In this document: positions 19,943 to 34,057 of the stretch, piece after piece
Layout: each line of letters opens with the position of its first letter
Numbering within the stretch: the first letter of the stretch is position 1
Assembly: GCA_000750105.3 (NCBI GenBank)
Contig: JPHH03000042.1
Coordinates: 186,001-250,000 of the forward strand
Length of the DNA stretch: 64,000 nucleotides
Reading direction: 5' to 3'
DNA from: Tolypocladium sp. Sup5 PDA-1
Taxonomy: Eukaryota; Ascomycota; Sordariomycetes; Hypocreales; Ophiocordycipitaceae
Translations under genes and position numbers: made by a program
The notes under the pieces: generated by a model
Told to the model about the DNA's origin: nothing
Seen by the model: the letters and a program-made list of their open reading frames with translations, nothing else
The model's database searches: none

Positions 19943-22586
19943 ATGTCGAGAGCCCCTCCACCAGGCGGCTCTGGCCGGATGCCGTACGGCGGTGCCCCAG
20001 GGCTGCCTGGAAGCAACCCGCGAGCGCCTCCAGGCCAAGGGCGTCCTTACGGCGGCGATGGGCACGGCCAGGGCTATGGGGCTCCTCAAGGATATGGCGA
20101 CCCTCGCATGCCCCAGGCCGGCGGCGCACGATCCCCTGGAATGTCCAGGCAAGGAGAGAAAGGCCCCCCGACACCCCAGGGCGCCGCAAGACAGGTGCCG
20201 CTGAGAGTTGAGAAGGTGACAGACAAGTCTCTTCAGTCGAGGTTGATATACGGAAATCTGTAAGGCCTATACATGCGGCGACCCTCCAAGCAAGGATACA
20301 CTGCTAACCGCTAGACTCGTTGCAGATGCGCCGTCGCCCCCGAAGACTTTCCAGCCGGCCGAGATGGCTCCGATCTATACATTCTTCTCCGAGGTGGCCA
20401 ACCCGTCGGAGAATACGTCGTGACGGTCAAACCTGTGCCGGGATTCCCACGGGGCTGCATAAGCTTGTCCGACCCCCAGCGTTCCTGGTGTGGCATCACC
20501 ATGCGAGACCAGTTCACGGGAGAGATCTACGACCCATTTTCATCGGGAGGAAAGGCATACCTCGGCTCCCTGGATTTGGAAATCGGATTTGCTTCCGTAA
20601 ACAAGAAGACCGAGGTTCCCTACGACGAGGACGAGCTCTCCAAGATTTTCGTCGATACCTATCAGAACCAGGTGCTCTCACCTGGCCAGAGGATACTGAT
20701 GGACGTTCGAAACATCCCGCTGCAGATCGTTGTCAAAACAGTCGGCCTAGTCGATCTTGCCATGTCTTCAGATGACTCCAACAAGCAGGTGTACAGGGAA
20801 TCTCACGCGAGGGGAATCCTGACCAACCAGACACGGGTGCTCTTCCACCGAGACGGAAAGGGGGAGTTCAACCTGAAGCCTTCCATGTCGAAGCCGAACT
20901 CCAATGCCATCCTGGCACCGGATTTCAAGTTTGAAGACATGGGAATCGGCGGTCTCGGAAACGAGTTCTCTACCATCTTCCGTCGAGCGTTCGCATCGCG
21001 TGTGTTCCCGCCCGGGCTGGTCGCAAAGATGGGCATACCCCACGTCAAGGGAATGCTGCTGTATGGGCCGCCGGGAACTGGAAAGACCCTCATTGCCAGG
21101 CAGATTGGCAAGATGCTGAATGCTCGACCGCCCAAGGTCATCAATGGTCCGGAAGTGCTCAACAAATACGTTGGCCAGTCCGAGGAGAATATCCGAAAGC
21201 TCTTCGCGGATGCTGAGAAGGAGTACAAAGAAAAGGGCGACGAGAGCAGCCTTCACATCATCATCTTTGACGAGCTGGATGCCGTGTGCAAGCAGCGAGG
21301 CTCTGGGGCCGGAGGCGGCACTGGCGTTGGCGATAGTGTTGTGAACCAGCTGCTTGCCAAGCTGGACGGTGTGGATCAGCTCAACAATATCCTACTCATC
21401 GGAATGACGAACCGAAAGGACATGATTGACGATGCGCTGATGCGACCTGGTCGTTTGGAGGTTCACCTTGAAATCTCGCTGCCCGATGAACCCGGACGTC
21501 TGGAGATTTTCAAGATTCACACGGTCAAGATGAAAACGAACGGCCTCCTCGACACCGACGTGGACCTCGAGGAGCTGGCGGGACAGACCAAGAACTTCTC
21601 AGGTGCCGAGATCAACGGAGTAGTGAAGGCCGCCGCCTCGTTTGCTTTCTCTCGACACACCGAGGTTGGGCAACTGGCCGCCGTCAAGCAGGACGTTGCA
21701 AGCATGAAGGTCAACCGCTCTGACTTCATGAACGCCCTGACCGAAGTCCGCCCTGCTTATGGTGTCTCCGAGGCTGAGCTCGAAGAGGCTCTCCGACTAG
21801 GCATCATTCCGTACGGCGCGCATGTTGACGCTACGGTCCAGGAGATGATGCGCGTCGTCGGTATGATCAAGGACGATCCAAACAAGTTCAGCACCTCGGT
21901 CCTCTTCCATGGACCCAAGTCTTCTGGAAAGACTGCACTTGCAGCTCACATTGCCCTGCAGTCCGGGTTCCCGTTCGTCAAGATGGTCACACCGGCGGAT
22001 CTTGTGGGCTACAGGGACGACTTTGCTAAGAAGGACTACGTGCACAAGGCCTTTGCAGATGCGTACAAGTCTCCGGCCAGCATCCTCATCCTGGACGACT
22101 TTGAGCGTTTGATTGGCTGGAATCCAATTGGCCCGCGCTTCTCCAACACCATGCTTGAGGCACTGACCACTCTCATCGTGTCGAAGCCACCAAAGGTGAG
22201 TCTCGAGCTGATGATACTCTTTGATGATGCATGACTAACTTGTTGCATAGGGGCACCGCCTGTTGGTCTTCGTCACGACGTCCAAGGCGTCTGTGCTCAG
22301 GATGCTTGAAATCGACATGGACTTTGCAAAGAAGGTTGCCGTGCCTGCGGTATCGAACCTTCAGGAGCTCGGCACTGTGCTTCAGGAATCCAGGGTGTTC
22401 AACTCGGGGGATATCAACCAAATCATCAACATTGTTCAGCAACGGACGGGATCTGAATCTGTTGGCGTGGGCATCAAGACGATTCTAGACTGCATCTTCG
22501 AGGCCAAGGCGGGCGGCCCAGACTCGGATGTTTTGGATACATTCTCGGACCTGTTGCTCGAGACGATACAGGAGATGCAAGGCTGA
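19943..22586 (+). CDS. SEC18: Vesicular-fusion ATPase Sec18/NSF
   Basis: AAA+ hexameric ATPase that disassembles SNARE complexes together with alpha-SNAP (Sec17) in all membrane-fusion steps. Three exons: 19943-20259, 20326-22195 and 22251-22586, giving 840 aa. The N-terminal 75 residues are Gly/Pro-rich. The N domain follows (SLSDPQRSWCGI, YDPFSSGGKAYLGSL). D1 has Walker A GPPGTGKT at residues 353-360 and Walker B IIIFDELDAVCKQRG around 421, then MTNRKDMIDDALMRPGRLEVH. D2 has a variant Walker A, GPKSSGKT, at about 635 and ILILDDFERLIGW. The first intron is placed where GNL-CAVAPEDFPAGRDGSDLY is continuous. Length and order agree with the family. Confidence 0.97.
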
Positions 22587-25500
22587 AAGGAAGGAAAAGA
22601 TTACGTGTACATGTGGTAGACGGGATGCCGGTATGGCTGGACAGGCGCCTTTCATGCAGAGCAAGGAAGCCATGGCCTGATGGGCCGTCCATTGATAGAA
22701 TAATACGGGCTGCTGTTATTGCTTGATTGGTCCACGATTGCCAGAGTCTGGTGGCAATGGCGTACAGCTGTCGCGCGGATCCGAGTCAGCAATGGATCAA
22801 CACAGCTGAAGGCCCTCAGCTTTGGAGTCGAGGAAACGGCATGTCAGATTACAGCGGCAGCTGTGCGGAGAATCTGCAGGAGAGTAACATGTGTACTCCG
22901 TAGGCGGGTCAATAGTCGACGGAAGAGGACGCCACGTCGCATTGGGAGGCAGGAGGCTCAACACAACCTGGACGCCGACTGGCGATGTTTGCTTTTGCTG
23001 CCTTCGAATGGAATGCCAACACATGACAGGGTTGCCTTTGGCTGCCTCCTTTTCTTGCTCCCACGCACTCTACATGACAGGCAGAGTGGTATTTTTGCCG
23101 CAAAAAAGCAAAAGCCAGCTGGTACGGACTACGGATAGATGTGACTTATCTGTTTGGCATGCTCGGCTGGTCGCCCCCGACTCAGCCAAGACGCAGGCGA
23201 AAGACGAGATCTGCTGAAGAAGGCTGCGATTAGAGGCTGCGATTGGAGGCTTGAGGGTTGAGGGTTTTCTTGGGTGAAGGTGGTGTGGGGGCTGTGTTGA
23301 CAGAACCAGGTTGCTGGGATGGGGGCTTGATGGGGGCTCCAGGGAGGGATTGTGAGGAAATCTAGGCCGTAGTCCGTAGTCCGTACGCGTGTGTCATGGG
23401 ACTGGGAGCAGTGGTGGGATGAGGATGGGAGGTTGTGGAATGTGGATGCAATTATTTGCGTCGGCGGAAGCCATCGAGGCGGGTCGGGGCGGGCCAGCGG
23501 GCGCTTGTTGACCAAGGTTTACGCTTCCACAGTGCCGGTTATTACATTCGCGACGACTTTGGAGAGGAAAGGGAAACTATATGAAGCAAAGGGGAGATGA
23601 GTGAATCGAATTAATATATCTGATCTTGCAGTGTACAGCGGGATCGGGAGCCTCGGCGAGATGGCCCCTACGGCCGGTAGTTGGCCGATTGCTGGCTTGC
23701 TGGTTCAGGTAGTTGCAGTACAGGGTAGAGATGTGCCGTACTGTAGATGTGGTCCATCGACCCATCATCGTACCGACGCGAGGGAACGCGCCATTTCGGT
23801 CGAGCAGCTCCGGGTACGAATAAGAGCTGCGGGTATTCGTCGTACAGCATGCACTTCGTAGGATTCAAGATTGCAGGCAATAACCGTGCCGCGCCGCTGG
23901 TAACAGTGAGGGGCGGGCGGCGCGGCGGGGGAGGCCTTCCGGGACGGGGATCCTCGGCTAGGTGGGCAATGGGCAAATAGGGTCCCGTCCTGGCGCTCCT
24001 TTGGTCGTGTGCATGCATCTAAATCATCACACCGTCATTCGCAGCAGTGGGCCAAGAGCCCAAGGTGACCAGATGGGCATGGCCAGTGGTTGCAGTAGGG
24101 CGGACCGTCTGTGCGTTGGTGGTGGAAGGTTGGCGTCGACGTTTATCGTAGAACCGATTGCTGGCCCTACGAGCAAACCGCAACACCGATACGGGCTATT
24201 TCACGCGAACATGTTTGCTCCTCTTGTCTCGATCTGTTGCCCTGCCAAGCCTGCGTAGGCAAGATCGGAGAGTCCCCGCCGTTCCCGCCTGGCTGGGAGA
24301 CAAAAGGGAGCAATGACGCGAGCGAGTTGAGGGGGGGGGGGGCCTTCGTCATGAGGTTGGGGCGTCTAATAAGTCCCGTCTCCACCAGCAGGACGACACG
24401 AGACAGTGCAGCGCAGCGCAGGCCAGCGCAGGCTCGGTCTGCTGTTGCCATCTGCGCTCGGCAACACGACACGACTTGCAGCCCTATCCATGGTGTATCC
24501 TTGATACCGTGCATACTCGTATGTGCGTGCCCGTGCCGGCTTGCTGCACGTGCGCATTCCGAGTTTCCGAGCGTCCGTGACGCTCCAGTCCCCCGGCGGT
24601 GACGACGGATGGCTGGGGAGGTGGGGCCGGGGCGAGCCGAGCGGGCCACTGGGATGCCGCCAGCGGAGGGTGGGCAAGGGCACAGCGCCTGGGTTCCTCT
24701 CCGTTGGAACGGGTCATGTCAGGCGGGTGCCGACGTACGGACTACTGCCCCGTAATACGAATATTACAGTGCCTTTGACTTTGGGATGACCCGGCTGCTC
24801 CGCCGTCGACGTCCTGGGCGTCTCTATTCCACGCCGACGGAGCTTGCGCGGTCGCCTGCGAGCACTCCGTATCCGTACGCAGCACTGCAATAGGGAAACG
24901 TCACGTCGTCTTCTTCTTGGCGGCGTTTGAGAGAGACGGCAAGGAGAGATGAGGCGGCAGATGGGCCAACGACTGCAGGTTGGTTCAACACCTCATCAGG
25001 TCACGGTTGCTGGCGATTCGACACCGCCCGCAGTCATTACGTGGAGCTGGTCGCTCGTTGCTGGAAGCAGACGCATAAGACGACAGATTGCAGACGTTTC
25101 GTGGAGCGTGCAATTTAAATCTGGTTGCACCAAATATGGACTCCAAATGGCAAACTCCGTCCCCATCTCGCCATCAGGCACAGGCGGGGGGCGCCCTGCC
25201 CATCTGTCATATGCCAAAAACTGGCAGTGCCGGCATGGCTGGCACCTGTGAAGCAGCGAGATGGCGAGATCCTTTCTTCTTTATCCCTGCAGGCTGCTGG
25301 CACCGTGGCCCCGTCTGCTTTGACGTGTAAGAGAGCAAGCTCGCGCGCACGGGGCTCGACTGCAGCTAGGAAGGCATGTCGCCGGGGCCTCAGTACAGAC
25401 TTGCCGGCAAAGCATGGACGACGGGAGTTTGCTTGGAATCTGCCTTTGTAGATTGCTTTTTGAGTACCTGGCCTCGACGCCCAGCTCTCGTCCTTCTCAT

Positions 25501-26379
25501 TCCCTCGTTCGGTGCAATGCACATACGAAGTACATACGAGTGAGTACACCGGGTTTCCCTGGCCTGACGCGGCTGGGTGGAGGGGTCGCGCACTTCGTCA
25601 ACCAGCCATTCGGGGCACCGCACCCCCTACGAAGTCTGGACGGTTGAATACAGTACAGTGCAAACAACCACTAGACCTGCTAGGTATACAGGCCCCCCCA
25701 GCCACTCACCGCAGCCCGGCCCCCAGCTGACGGCCCCACCCATCCACCCTCTGGGGACCGAGAACCAGCACCAGCAGTGACGCCTGGGCGCGCTAGGGGG
25801 GCTAGCGGAGGTGCTGCTGCGCTGCACTCGGGGCCACCAACGGCTCGGGTGCGCGGGTGCGCTGCTGCTGTCGCTGTCGCTGCCGCTGCTGTTGGTTCCC
25901 ATTTGCTGCCGCCGCTCCTCCCAGGCTCCAACCCTCCATCCGAGACACCCAGAACATCTCTCTGTCCAGTCCAGTGACCCCAACAACCTCGCCTGTCGAC
26001 TCGCCTCGTTGCGCCTGGCGATGTGAGGAAGCCCTCCGCCGGCCGCCGACCCAGCTCTTCGACTCTGCCGCTCCTTTCGCGATACGATTCATGACATCCT
26101 TTCAATAGCGGCGACCCGTCCCTGTATGGCGCCTCGAAATATACGTACGTGCCTGCCTGCCCAGCCTCGCGCGCGCGCCCCAGCCGGCCTCTGTGACTCT
26201 GCGGCAAAACACGCTCCGTGTGCACCATTGGACACTCGACGCTGTCGCCAGAGCATGAGACTGCGAAACTGGACCTCTTGAAGACCCTTTCGGACGCCCC
26301 TGCTAACGGCCGATGTTCTCTGCAGCATCCACAGCGTCGAGCAAGCACGAGCTCCGGCCGGACGCAACAGCCGCTGGCC
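22587..26379. other. 3.8-kb gene-free gap upstream of LTE1
   Basis: Open frames here are short, lack domains and overlap on both strands. It contains several TACGGAGTA/GTACGGA motifs (for example 22894-22902, about 23369-23390 and around 24730 and 24865) and a run of 12 G (24331-24342). It probably carries a long promoter and 5' leader for LTE1. Confidence 0.7.
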
Positions 26380-29300
26380 ATGGACGCCGTCAAATCTCAA
26401 CATTCTGCGAGGCCGCCGGGCCACGATCCCATGGCGCCGCCAACCCTGCAGAAAGACACCCCGAAGACGCAGACTTCACCGAAACGCGCCGCCAAAGATG
26501 GGAGGCCCAGGAGGACGTCGCCCAAGCTGCTCGGGCCCTCCGGCAAGAACGACGCATCACCACTAAGATCGACGACGAACAGGCTGATGGGAAGGGCGAT
26601 TGCGCGCACGGCCCCGACCGCTGGAAAGCCATTGCTCCCCGTCACGGAGCGACGGTCTCACGAAGACAAGACCGGCCCGCGGGGCAAAAGGGAGGCTGAG
26701 ACGGACAAATGGGACATCGCCCCGGACGGCTCCTCAGCTGGTCGCGAGGGACGCCAGTTTACCGTTGCCAATGTGGGGAACAATGGGAGGATTTACTTGA
26801 GGTAAGTTTCGCTTGCCCCCGTGGAAGCCGTGGCTTTGTGGGGGAGAAAGGGGTCTCGGTTTGGGTTTGGAAGATGGATGCAAGGATGGTAGAATGATAT
26901 CCACAGCGGTCCGGCTGGAATGCTGACTTGGACGATCCTAGACCTAGTGTTCGACCTGTACACCAGCGATATCCGCAGCCCAACTTTACCTTTCCCGTCA
27001 CGCCGCCTGGCGCTGGAGGGCTGGACGCGTTAGGCCAGGATAAGACCAAGGCGAGCAAGGAGGCAAAGCAGGACAAGGCGTCCCAACTACAGGCAAGCCA
27101 ATGGACGCCGACACCAAGCACCTCGCCTCTCGCAGGCGATGCGCAGTACTTTCCAGACCCTCGAAATCCGAGTCGCCCCACGAGACATCGACGAGCCATG
27201 TCGGATAGCACCGTTCATGAAGTCAATGTTGCGAGTGAGTCAGACAGGGATGCCTTCAAGGTGGTCATCTCCAAACCCGGCGACGAGAAACGGCCCCGGA
27301 CAATGGATGACTTGAATGCCGTCGGCGCACCGCTCCTGAACATCAACATACCCTCCTGGCGCATTGGAACACCACGGTTCACCTTGCAGGGCACGCCGGT
27401 GATACGAGGGTCCTCTTATGCCCCCACCGAAGATATTCGATCCAGCAGCGCCTCGTTGTTGAACCAATCGTCCAGGGGCCCCAACGTCCCGATCCCCGAG
27501 CTTGGAATGAGGAAATTCAACCCCCTGGCAGTACACCCTCCGCCAAATCTGCGGTATTCGGCGCAGCGAGGTGCTCCGGGACTGCCCTCACCGCGTCTGC
27601 TGCGTCCAATGCGATCGACCTACATGTCGACACATGTAGTTATCGAACCGGCCATGTTCACCGACTTGACTTTCAAGCCCGCTTGCGACGACCGGTCTAT
27701 TGTCCGGTACTCCCCCGCCGGGGCCGTGACGGCGGCGACGCCTCCTCGCTTGGTTGCCGAGATTACATCACCAAGCTTCCTCGACTACGAACTAATTTCC
27801 GACTTCTTCCTCTCCTTCAGGGCGTTTCTGGAACCTACGGACTTGCTTCGCATGCTCGTTGCGCGGCTAAGATGGGCGCTGGCGCGAAACGACGAATTTG
27901 GCATGATCGTCCGGGTTCGGACCTTTGTTGCCGTGCGGCACTGGATCTTGAACTATTTTGTCGACGATTTTGTCCTCGAGTACGACCTGCGGGTGACTTT
28001 CTGCAACCTCTTGAACGAGTTTGTGGATGAGTTGTCCCAGGATGCGTCGTGCCGCAAGGTCCAGCTGAAAATACTTGCCGAGCTCAAGAAGTGTTGGCGA
28101 CGGGTTTGCGCACAGTACTGGGACGGCCCTGAGTTCGACGACTCGCTCGGCCCAGAGGTCCCCATAGCCCCTGGCGGCGTGGCCGGAAACAGAGACGCCA
28201 ACTTGGACCCCGGTTATTGGGAGCGAGAGGGCGTTGAGCCGCCGCAACTGGATGTCCTGGCTCCTTTACCAAAGATCGCGGCTGAATCTACGAGCCTCTA
28301 TGCCGAAGGTCACAGAGCTGCCCCTATGGGAGACTTTATCATCTTGGGAAACCGACCAGGCACTCCTGAAAACCAGGTTATCGATGGCGCCGACATGGAG
28401 AATGGCACAGGCTCGCCGCTCAGCCTGGCCAGCATGGACATCGTGTCCTGTTCGTTCCCGAGTAAGAGTATGAAGGCGCTCAACCCCAATCCAGCTCACC
28501 TGATGGCTGCACACCCTGTGTCGTCAACTTCAGTGAACAACGGCTCTGGCCCGGTTGCCACGACACCGAAGGCGCTGGTTGGCAAACGGGTTCGTCCGAC
28601 TCAGACGCACAAGCGCAACAACAGTCTCAGCGACTCGCTGCGGGATCATGGCTCTGACAAGTCTTCGTCGCACGACCAGGACTTCTCCATGACGTGGCAG
28701 TCCGCGGGCAGTCTGGTTCGTGGGAACCTTCTCCCGCCTGGGCAGGCTTATGTGGACTATGAACCTCACGGGCCGCATGGATGCAACAACAGGCAGACTA
28801 CAATCTTTCAGCCCAAGGACCGCAATTTGGCCAAAGAAAGAGCGGTTGGGGGCGCCATGTCTGGATACGGCATGAGGAAGTTGCTTGGCAGCGTTCGTCG
28901 CGCCCTGCGCAGTCGAGGGCAGGGCCTCTCTCCGACACATGGCCATTTTATGAGCATCTCACCTGTTGGACCACGTGGCGCAACCACGAACCGGCTGCCT
29001 GGAACCGCCGTCGTCCCACAAGTTCCCCCGAGGCAGAATGGCGGCCGGCCGCCGGTTCGCATTGACCTACTCGGCGCCGAGGTCGCTGAAGACTTCAAGA
29101 AGGCCGTCCGTGAGGAGGAGGCCGCGGCCGAGGCAGAGCGCCTGGGCTTGACGGTACCCCCAAATTCCGCGCCACCCTTCGGAACACATCCGGAATACTC
29201 GGCTGCCCACATGGAATCGAGCACGTTTGACAGCTTACCCCAGAGCCAAAAGCAACGGCCGCTCAGCGACATGGCCATCACCATTGGCAGCAAGTCGATT

Positions 29301-31910
29301 GTCATTGTGGACGATACAGTTCCCTTTGAAATGGCTTCAGCTAATGGACCGTATCCTCCCACGGGTAATCCATCTGTGGACACGTTTGCCGACACCTTCA
29401 TGCCCAGCTGCGCGGACCCGACGCCCCCCAACACTCCTCCTGCAAATTCCATGAGAGGAGACACACCGCGGCGATCATCGTATCTCCTCAATCAACATGT
29501 CGTCAGGCCGCCCCTGGTGGACGACGCGTTGCCTCCGTTCATCCCAGACTTGGCGACCTTGGGTGGCAGCCAAAGCAGTCGCGTGTCAGAAGATTTACCC
29601 AAGCCATCGTTATCGACGAGCCGTCGTCGCATGAAACATCCTCCACTGAGTGGAGGGACGTTCCGGATGCATAGGAGGGGCCGATCCACCGGAACACACC
29701 AGTCCCTCAACTCGATAATGCATCGCCGATACAATTCATTTAGCAGCGGTGTTTTGCCGCCACCGACCATGCGGAGCTTTGACGCGACTACAGATTCCGG
29801 GGCCTCCGCCATGGACAGCAGGTCCGACGTTCCCGTGCCCGCACCGCTCCGTGTATTGCGAAGGCGGCCGGGCGGCGATTTGAGAGCTGCTACAAACGTG
29901 GGAGACCTTGACCGGACATCGTTGAGGAGATCACAGTCTGTTGGGTCTCTGGCGACATACACCGAGTTCATACGAAGCTCCTACCTGCTCAACACACGTC
30001 CAAACTCGGCCAGCCATCCAGAGTCTGTGTCAGGCCACGTGCCAGAGGGTCGTGGTGAGGTGTTCTCCCTCGGTCAACTGGCTGAAAAGCCCGCAAAGCG
30101 TGATCTATCGCTCTTCAGTACCCATTCTTCCAAGCCAGTTATGCGCCCATCGTTTGAACGGGAGGCACAGAAACTCGCCCAAATACCAGATGACGAGGAT
30201 GATGGTGGTATTGAGTCTGCTCTGTTGAAACTTGAGGGTAAATACGACAAGAGGCCATCTAAGCAGTCCATGAAAGCCCAGAACCCTACTGCCATCGAAG
30301 GAAGCAATGCGCTGGATCCAGAGGAAGGCAGAATCGACATCGAAGACGTGGAGACTCAGCAGCGAGAGAAGAAGGAGAACCGCCATATACACGTTATAGA
30401 TGAGCCTGTCGCAGCTGGCGATGGAGGCGAGTCGGAGACGGGGCGAAGACCAACCACGGACATGAAGTCATTCCTCTCTGAGGGCTCCCACGAGTCCTAT
30501 TGCTCCATTCCCCTGCTGGATAGGGGGCTTACCGATGACGGCCGAAGCAAGACGTGGACCGACCGGTCAATCTTTCGCGGCTCGGACGATGAGGATTCGC
30601 CTGCCGAAACGGAGAAGGGTCTTGAGTTTGTTGAAAAAGCAGAGCCTCAGCATCTATCCTTCGACTTCGTCCAGAAAACTGACAGCATCGAACGGATCAA
30701 ACCCGGCGAGACGGCACCTTCAGAGGTCGAAGACCAGTCTTTCTTGGAAGATGATAGCGCGGACGACACCGACCTATCCTCTGAGCTCTCTACCGATGAC
30801 ATTAGCTCTGGCGCCGTCGATGGTGACGAGGCATTGTTCTCCAAATATCGGTCGCCTGACCATCCTCGTGGAGGTTCGGGCTCGCTGGCAACGATGCGGA
30901 ATTCATCTCATCAAATGACGTTAGTACAGGCCTTGGCCATGTCACCCGAGAGTTGTAATTCTCGCAATGGCCCGGCAGCGCAGGCTTGGACTCGGAAGCC
31001 TCTCCCTCCAACACCGGAAGGGACTCCAGTCGTTCCGCAGAGCCATGGGCCGACGTCTCCCTGTGAGCTGGCTGGCCCCAGCCACGCTGTTCCTGGAGCC
31101 CCGAAGCCTGAAACCGTCCACTTCCGCAAGTACTCTGTCCACTTGCCCTTTATCCTGGCGTTCGACTCGGATATTTTGGCTCAGCAGTTCACCTTGATCG
31201 AAAAGGACGCATTGAACGAAATTGACTGGAAGGAATTGATCGACATGAACTGGAAGAATGCTGCTAGGAGTGATTCCCGTTCATGGGTTGATTTCTTGCG
31301 CAACAGCGATGCCCAGGGGGTTGAAGTGGTGATTGCTCGGTTCAACATCATGGTTAAATGGGCCATATCAGAGATTGTCCTCACTCAGCACATCGAAGAG
31401 CGAGCTAGGTGTATCATCAAGCTCATTCACATCGCGTCGCACTGCCGACGGTACCGGAACTTCGCAACGCTTGCACAGCTGGCCATTGCGCTGTCCAGTA
31501 ACGAAGTCTCGCGCCTGAGCAAAACGTGGGAGCTGGTGCCCGCTCACGACGTCAAGACACTCAACAGCCTGGAGATGCTGGTAACGCCCAGTCGCAACTT
31601 TCACGCAATCCGGGCGGAGATGGAGATGGGCTCGGATGCTGGGTGCATCCCATTCGTGGGCATCTATACCCACGATCTGCTTTACAACGTCCAGCGGCCG
31701 TCGGAGATTGCGAGCTCGCCAACCACTGCGCCCCTGGTCAACTTTGAGCGTTGCCGTATTGGGGCTGCCGTCGTCAAGACCCTCCTTCGACTTTTGGAGG
31801 CCAGTACTCGATACTTCTTCCTCCCTATTGAGGGCATCACTGAACGGTGTCTTTGGATCGGCGCCCTGAGCGATGAAGAAATCCGCCGACATTCCGAGAG
31901 CCTGGAGTAA
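26380..31910 (+). CDS. LTE1: Ras-type guanine nucleotide exchange factor, LTE1-like
   Basis: Large RasGEF-domain protein of the Lte1 type, linked in yeast to mitotic exit and spindle-position control. Two exons: 26380-26801 and 26942-31910, giving 1796 aa. The junction reads GNNGRIYL-RPSVRPVHQRYPQP, a conserved N-terminal stretch. The RasGEF N-terminal domain lies at about residues 390-540 (YELISDFFLSFRAFLEPTDLLRML, LRVTFCNLLNEFVDELS in separate helices). A long Ser/Pro/Asp-rich region of roughly 1000 residues follows. The CDC25 homology domain is at the C terminus (about 1536-1796) with VHLPFILAFDSDILAQQF, RARCIIKLIHIASHCRRY, SRLSKTWELVP and CIPFVGIYTHDLLY. The start ATG follows an upstream open stretch, so a slightly longer N terminus is possible. 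Confidence 0.88.
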
Positions 31911-33044
31911 CAAGTCGTTTCCCCGTCTCCCCCACTAAGGGAGGCAACACCTCATATACCACACCCAATCACTCGTTTGCGGATTGTCCTCGCCTCTCCC
32001 TATCAAGCGACGAATTCGAGATACCCGGATACACACTACGAACGGATCCGACTTACGACTCGGCAAAGCATCGCATTCTCGTTTCTTGTTCTTAACCAAC
32101 GGTGCTGTGGTCATGAATGCCCCCATCGTTGCACATGGCCTGCTCCGACCTTTCCTTTTTTTTTTTTTGTACCTACACTACACGGAAGTGCCCGCACAGA
32201 TACCCCGGGGAGTTACACGAAGCGCAACGCATTGCTCTGCTTAACACCCTTTTTCCCTACGCAAAGCGAGGAGTTTTCTTTTTGCAAACTGCCTGTTTCT
32301 GGAATGGCTGGCTGGCTGGCTGGATGAATGGATGGACGACTTGCTTGGGTCAGGCTAGACACGGACTACCTTTGGAGAATACGGGGCCCTGCCACTACTT
32401 GTTGATTGTTGTTGTTCTTGTGGATTGAATGTTGGTTTGGGGGCCTCTGCCCCAGTACAATACCCCTTTTGGGTCCCGCGATCGACGGGACACTGGCTAG
32501 CTTGCATGGATGCGCGTGGTTGGAGACGGACAAGGAGGGGGCTGTATATGCCCTCTTTCTCAGCTTTGGCTGCAACTGATAATATATATTATGATGAAGA
32601 CACACCTCCTTAACTCAATGTGACAGTTGTTTTGAGGATGTAATGAAAGACTGCAGTTGATAGGTGATTGGCTGAATTTGGAGATTCACCTCAAACGTTC
32701 CGCAATACACCATAGGGACAGATGACTAAGGGATGGTAGTTCAATGGCGGTTTTTTGGTCTTTTTTGTTCTCACTTGGATGGCTATAAAGCTTTACGCAA
32801 CAAAAATGTCTTAGGAAACCATGGCGGGATAACGGTTAAGTCCACCCCATTGCTGGCACAGGGCTTTCCCTCGCCCCCTCGTGCGACGACGGCACGAACA
32901 GAGCGAGTATCTTTCCCTCATAAGTGCCACCAAGCCGACCAGAGTCCAAGACAGCTAAATGCAAGCCTGGGAAACGCCTCCGATGACCCGTAACCATTAC
33001 CATTCTGTTGCAGCCACGTTCGAACCGCCCTCGGGCTCAGCCTC
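31911..33044. other. Intergenic gap between convergent LTE1 and RPS0
   Basis: 3' flanks of both genes. It contains a T tract at about 32155-32168 and GGCT/GGAT short repeats near 32305-32335. No gene recognised. Confidence 0.65.
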
Positions 33045-34057
33045 CTACCACTGAGTCTCCTTGGCAGCCTCGTTGGCCCACTCGGTGTTGCCAGCAGAGG
33101 CAGCAGCCCACTCGCCGCCCTCAGCGCCATCCCAGCCAGTGGCGCCAGTAGCAGGAGCACCAGAGAAGCCAGCGGCAGGAGCGTTCTCCCAGTCGGCACC
33201 AGCGCCAGCAGTGGCGGTCTCGATGGCGGCGGGGCCCTCCTCGTCGGCACCAGTGGCCTTCTCCTCCTCGGTCTTCTCCTCGGCCTCGGCCTCGGGGTCG
33301 CGGTCTTTCGATCCAAGTCAGCATTCAAACACTCGCACAAGCAGGGCCCTGGGGCGAGAAACATACAGAAGTACAGATCGGGCATGACGTCCCAAGGAGT
33401 CTCGCGGTTGTAGATGGTGCCGCGGAGGCGGAGGACCTCACGGGCAAGCAGCCACCAGACGGTACCGATGGCGTTGCGACCCTTGTTGTTGGTGGGGATG
33501 GCAACGTCGACGTACTCGGTGGGCGAGTCGGTGTCGCAGAGGGCAATGACGGGGATGTTGACATAGCTGGCCTCCTTGATAGCCTGGGCGTCGGTGCGGG
33601 GGTCGGTGACGATGATCAGGCGGGGCTCCTTGAAAGAGCGGGTGATGTAGTTGGTGAAGCTACCGGGGGTGAAGCGACCGGCAATGGACGAGGCACCGGT
33701 GTGGGCGGCGAACTTGAGGACAGCGCGCTGACCGTAGGGCCGGGCGGAGATGACGCAAATGTCGGCAGGGTTGTCGATGGCGACGATGATGCGGGCGGCG
33801 AGGACAATCTTCTCCCTTGGGGATCGTTAGCATTCCGAACTGGCCTCCCAGTGCCTGGCTGCCTCCTCAGCCCTCTATCCCACGTACCAGGTCTTGCCAA
33901 TGTTGATAACGTTGACACCGTCGGCGCGAGTCTTCCACAGGTAAGGCTCCATGTGCACCTGCAGGTTCTTGCTGCCGAGGTGGCTCTGCGCAGCCAGGAG
34001 CATCTCAATGTCCTGGCTGGTGGCGTTGAGGACGGACGGCAGGTTGGAGGGGGCCAT
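33045..34057 (-). CDS. RPS0: 40S ribosomal protein S0 (uS2, RPSA)
   Basis: Component of the small cytosolic ribosomal subunit, needed for late 18S rRNA processing. Three exons: 34057-33888, 33815-33367 and 33304-33045, giving 292 aa. It begins MAPSNLPSVLNATSQDIEML; the first splice gives INIGKTW-EKIVLAARII and the second MPDLYF-YRDPEAEAEEK, both exact family landmarks. Core motifs PADICVISARPYGQRAVLKF and GRFTPGSFTNYITRSFKEPR are present. The C-terminal tail is Glu/Ala/Gly-rich and ends with the common fungal ETQW. It is divergent from the mitochondrial ribosomal protein gene, with an E-box in the shared promoter. Confidence 0.98.

Noticed and set aside
26218..26379. In-frame extension upstream of the LTE1 start
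   Set aside because: It has no ATG start in frame, so 26380 is the first usable codon unless another exon exists.
33015..33050. T-loop-like GGTTCGAAC on the minus strand, possible tRNA
   Set aside because: No acceptor-stem pairing or anticodon arm at proper spacing; it lies in the RPS0 3' region.
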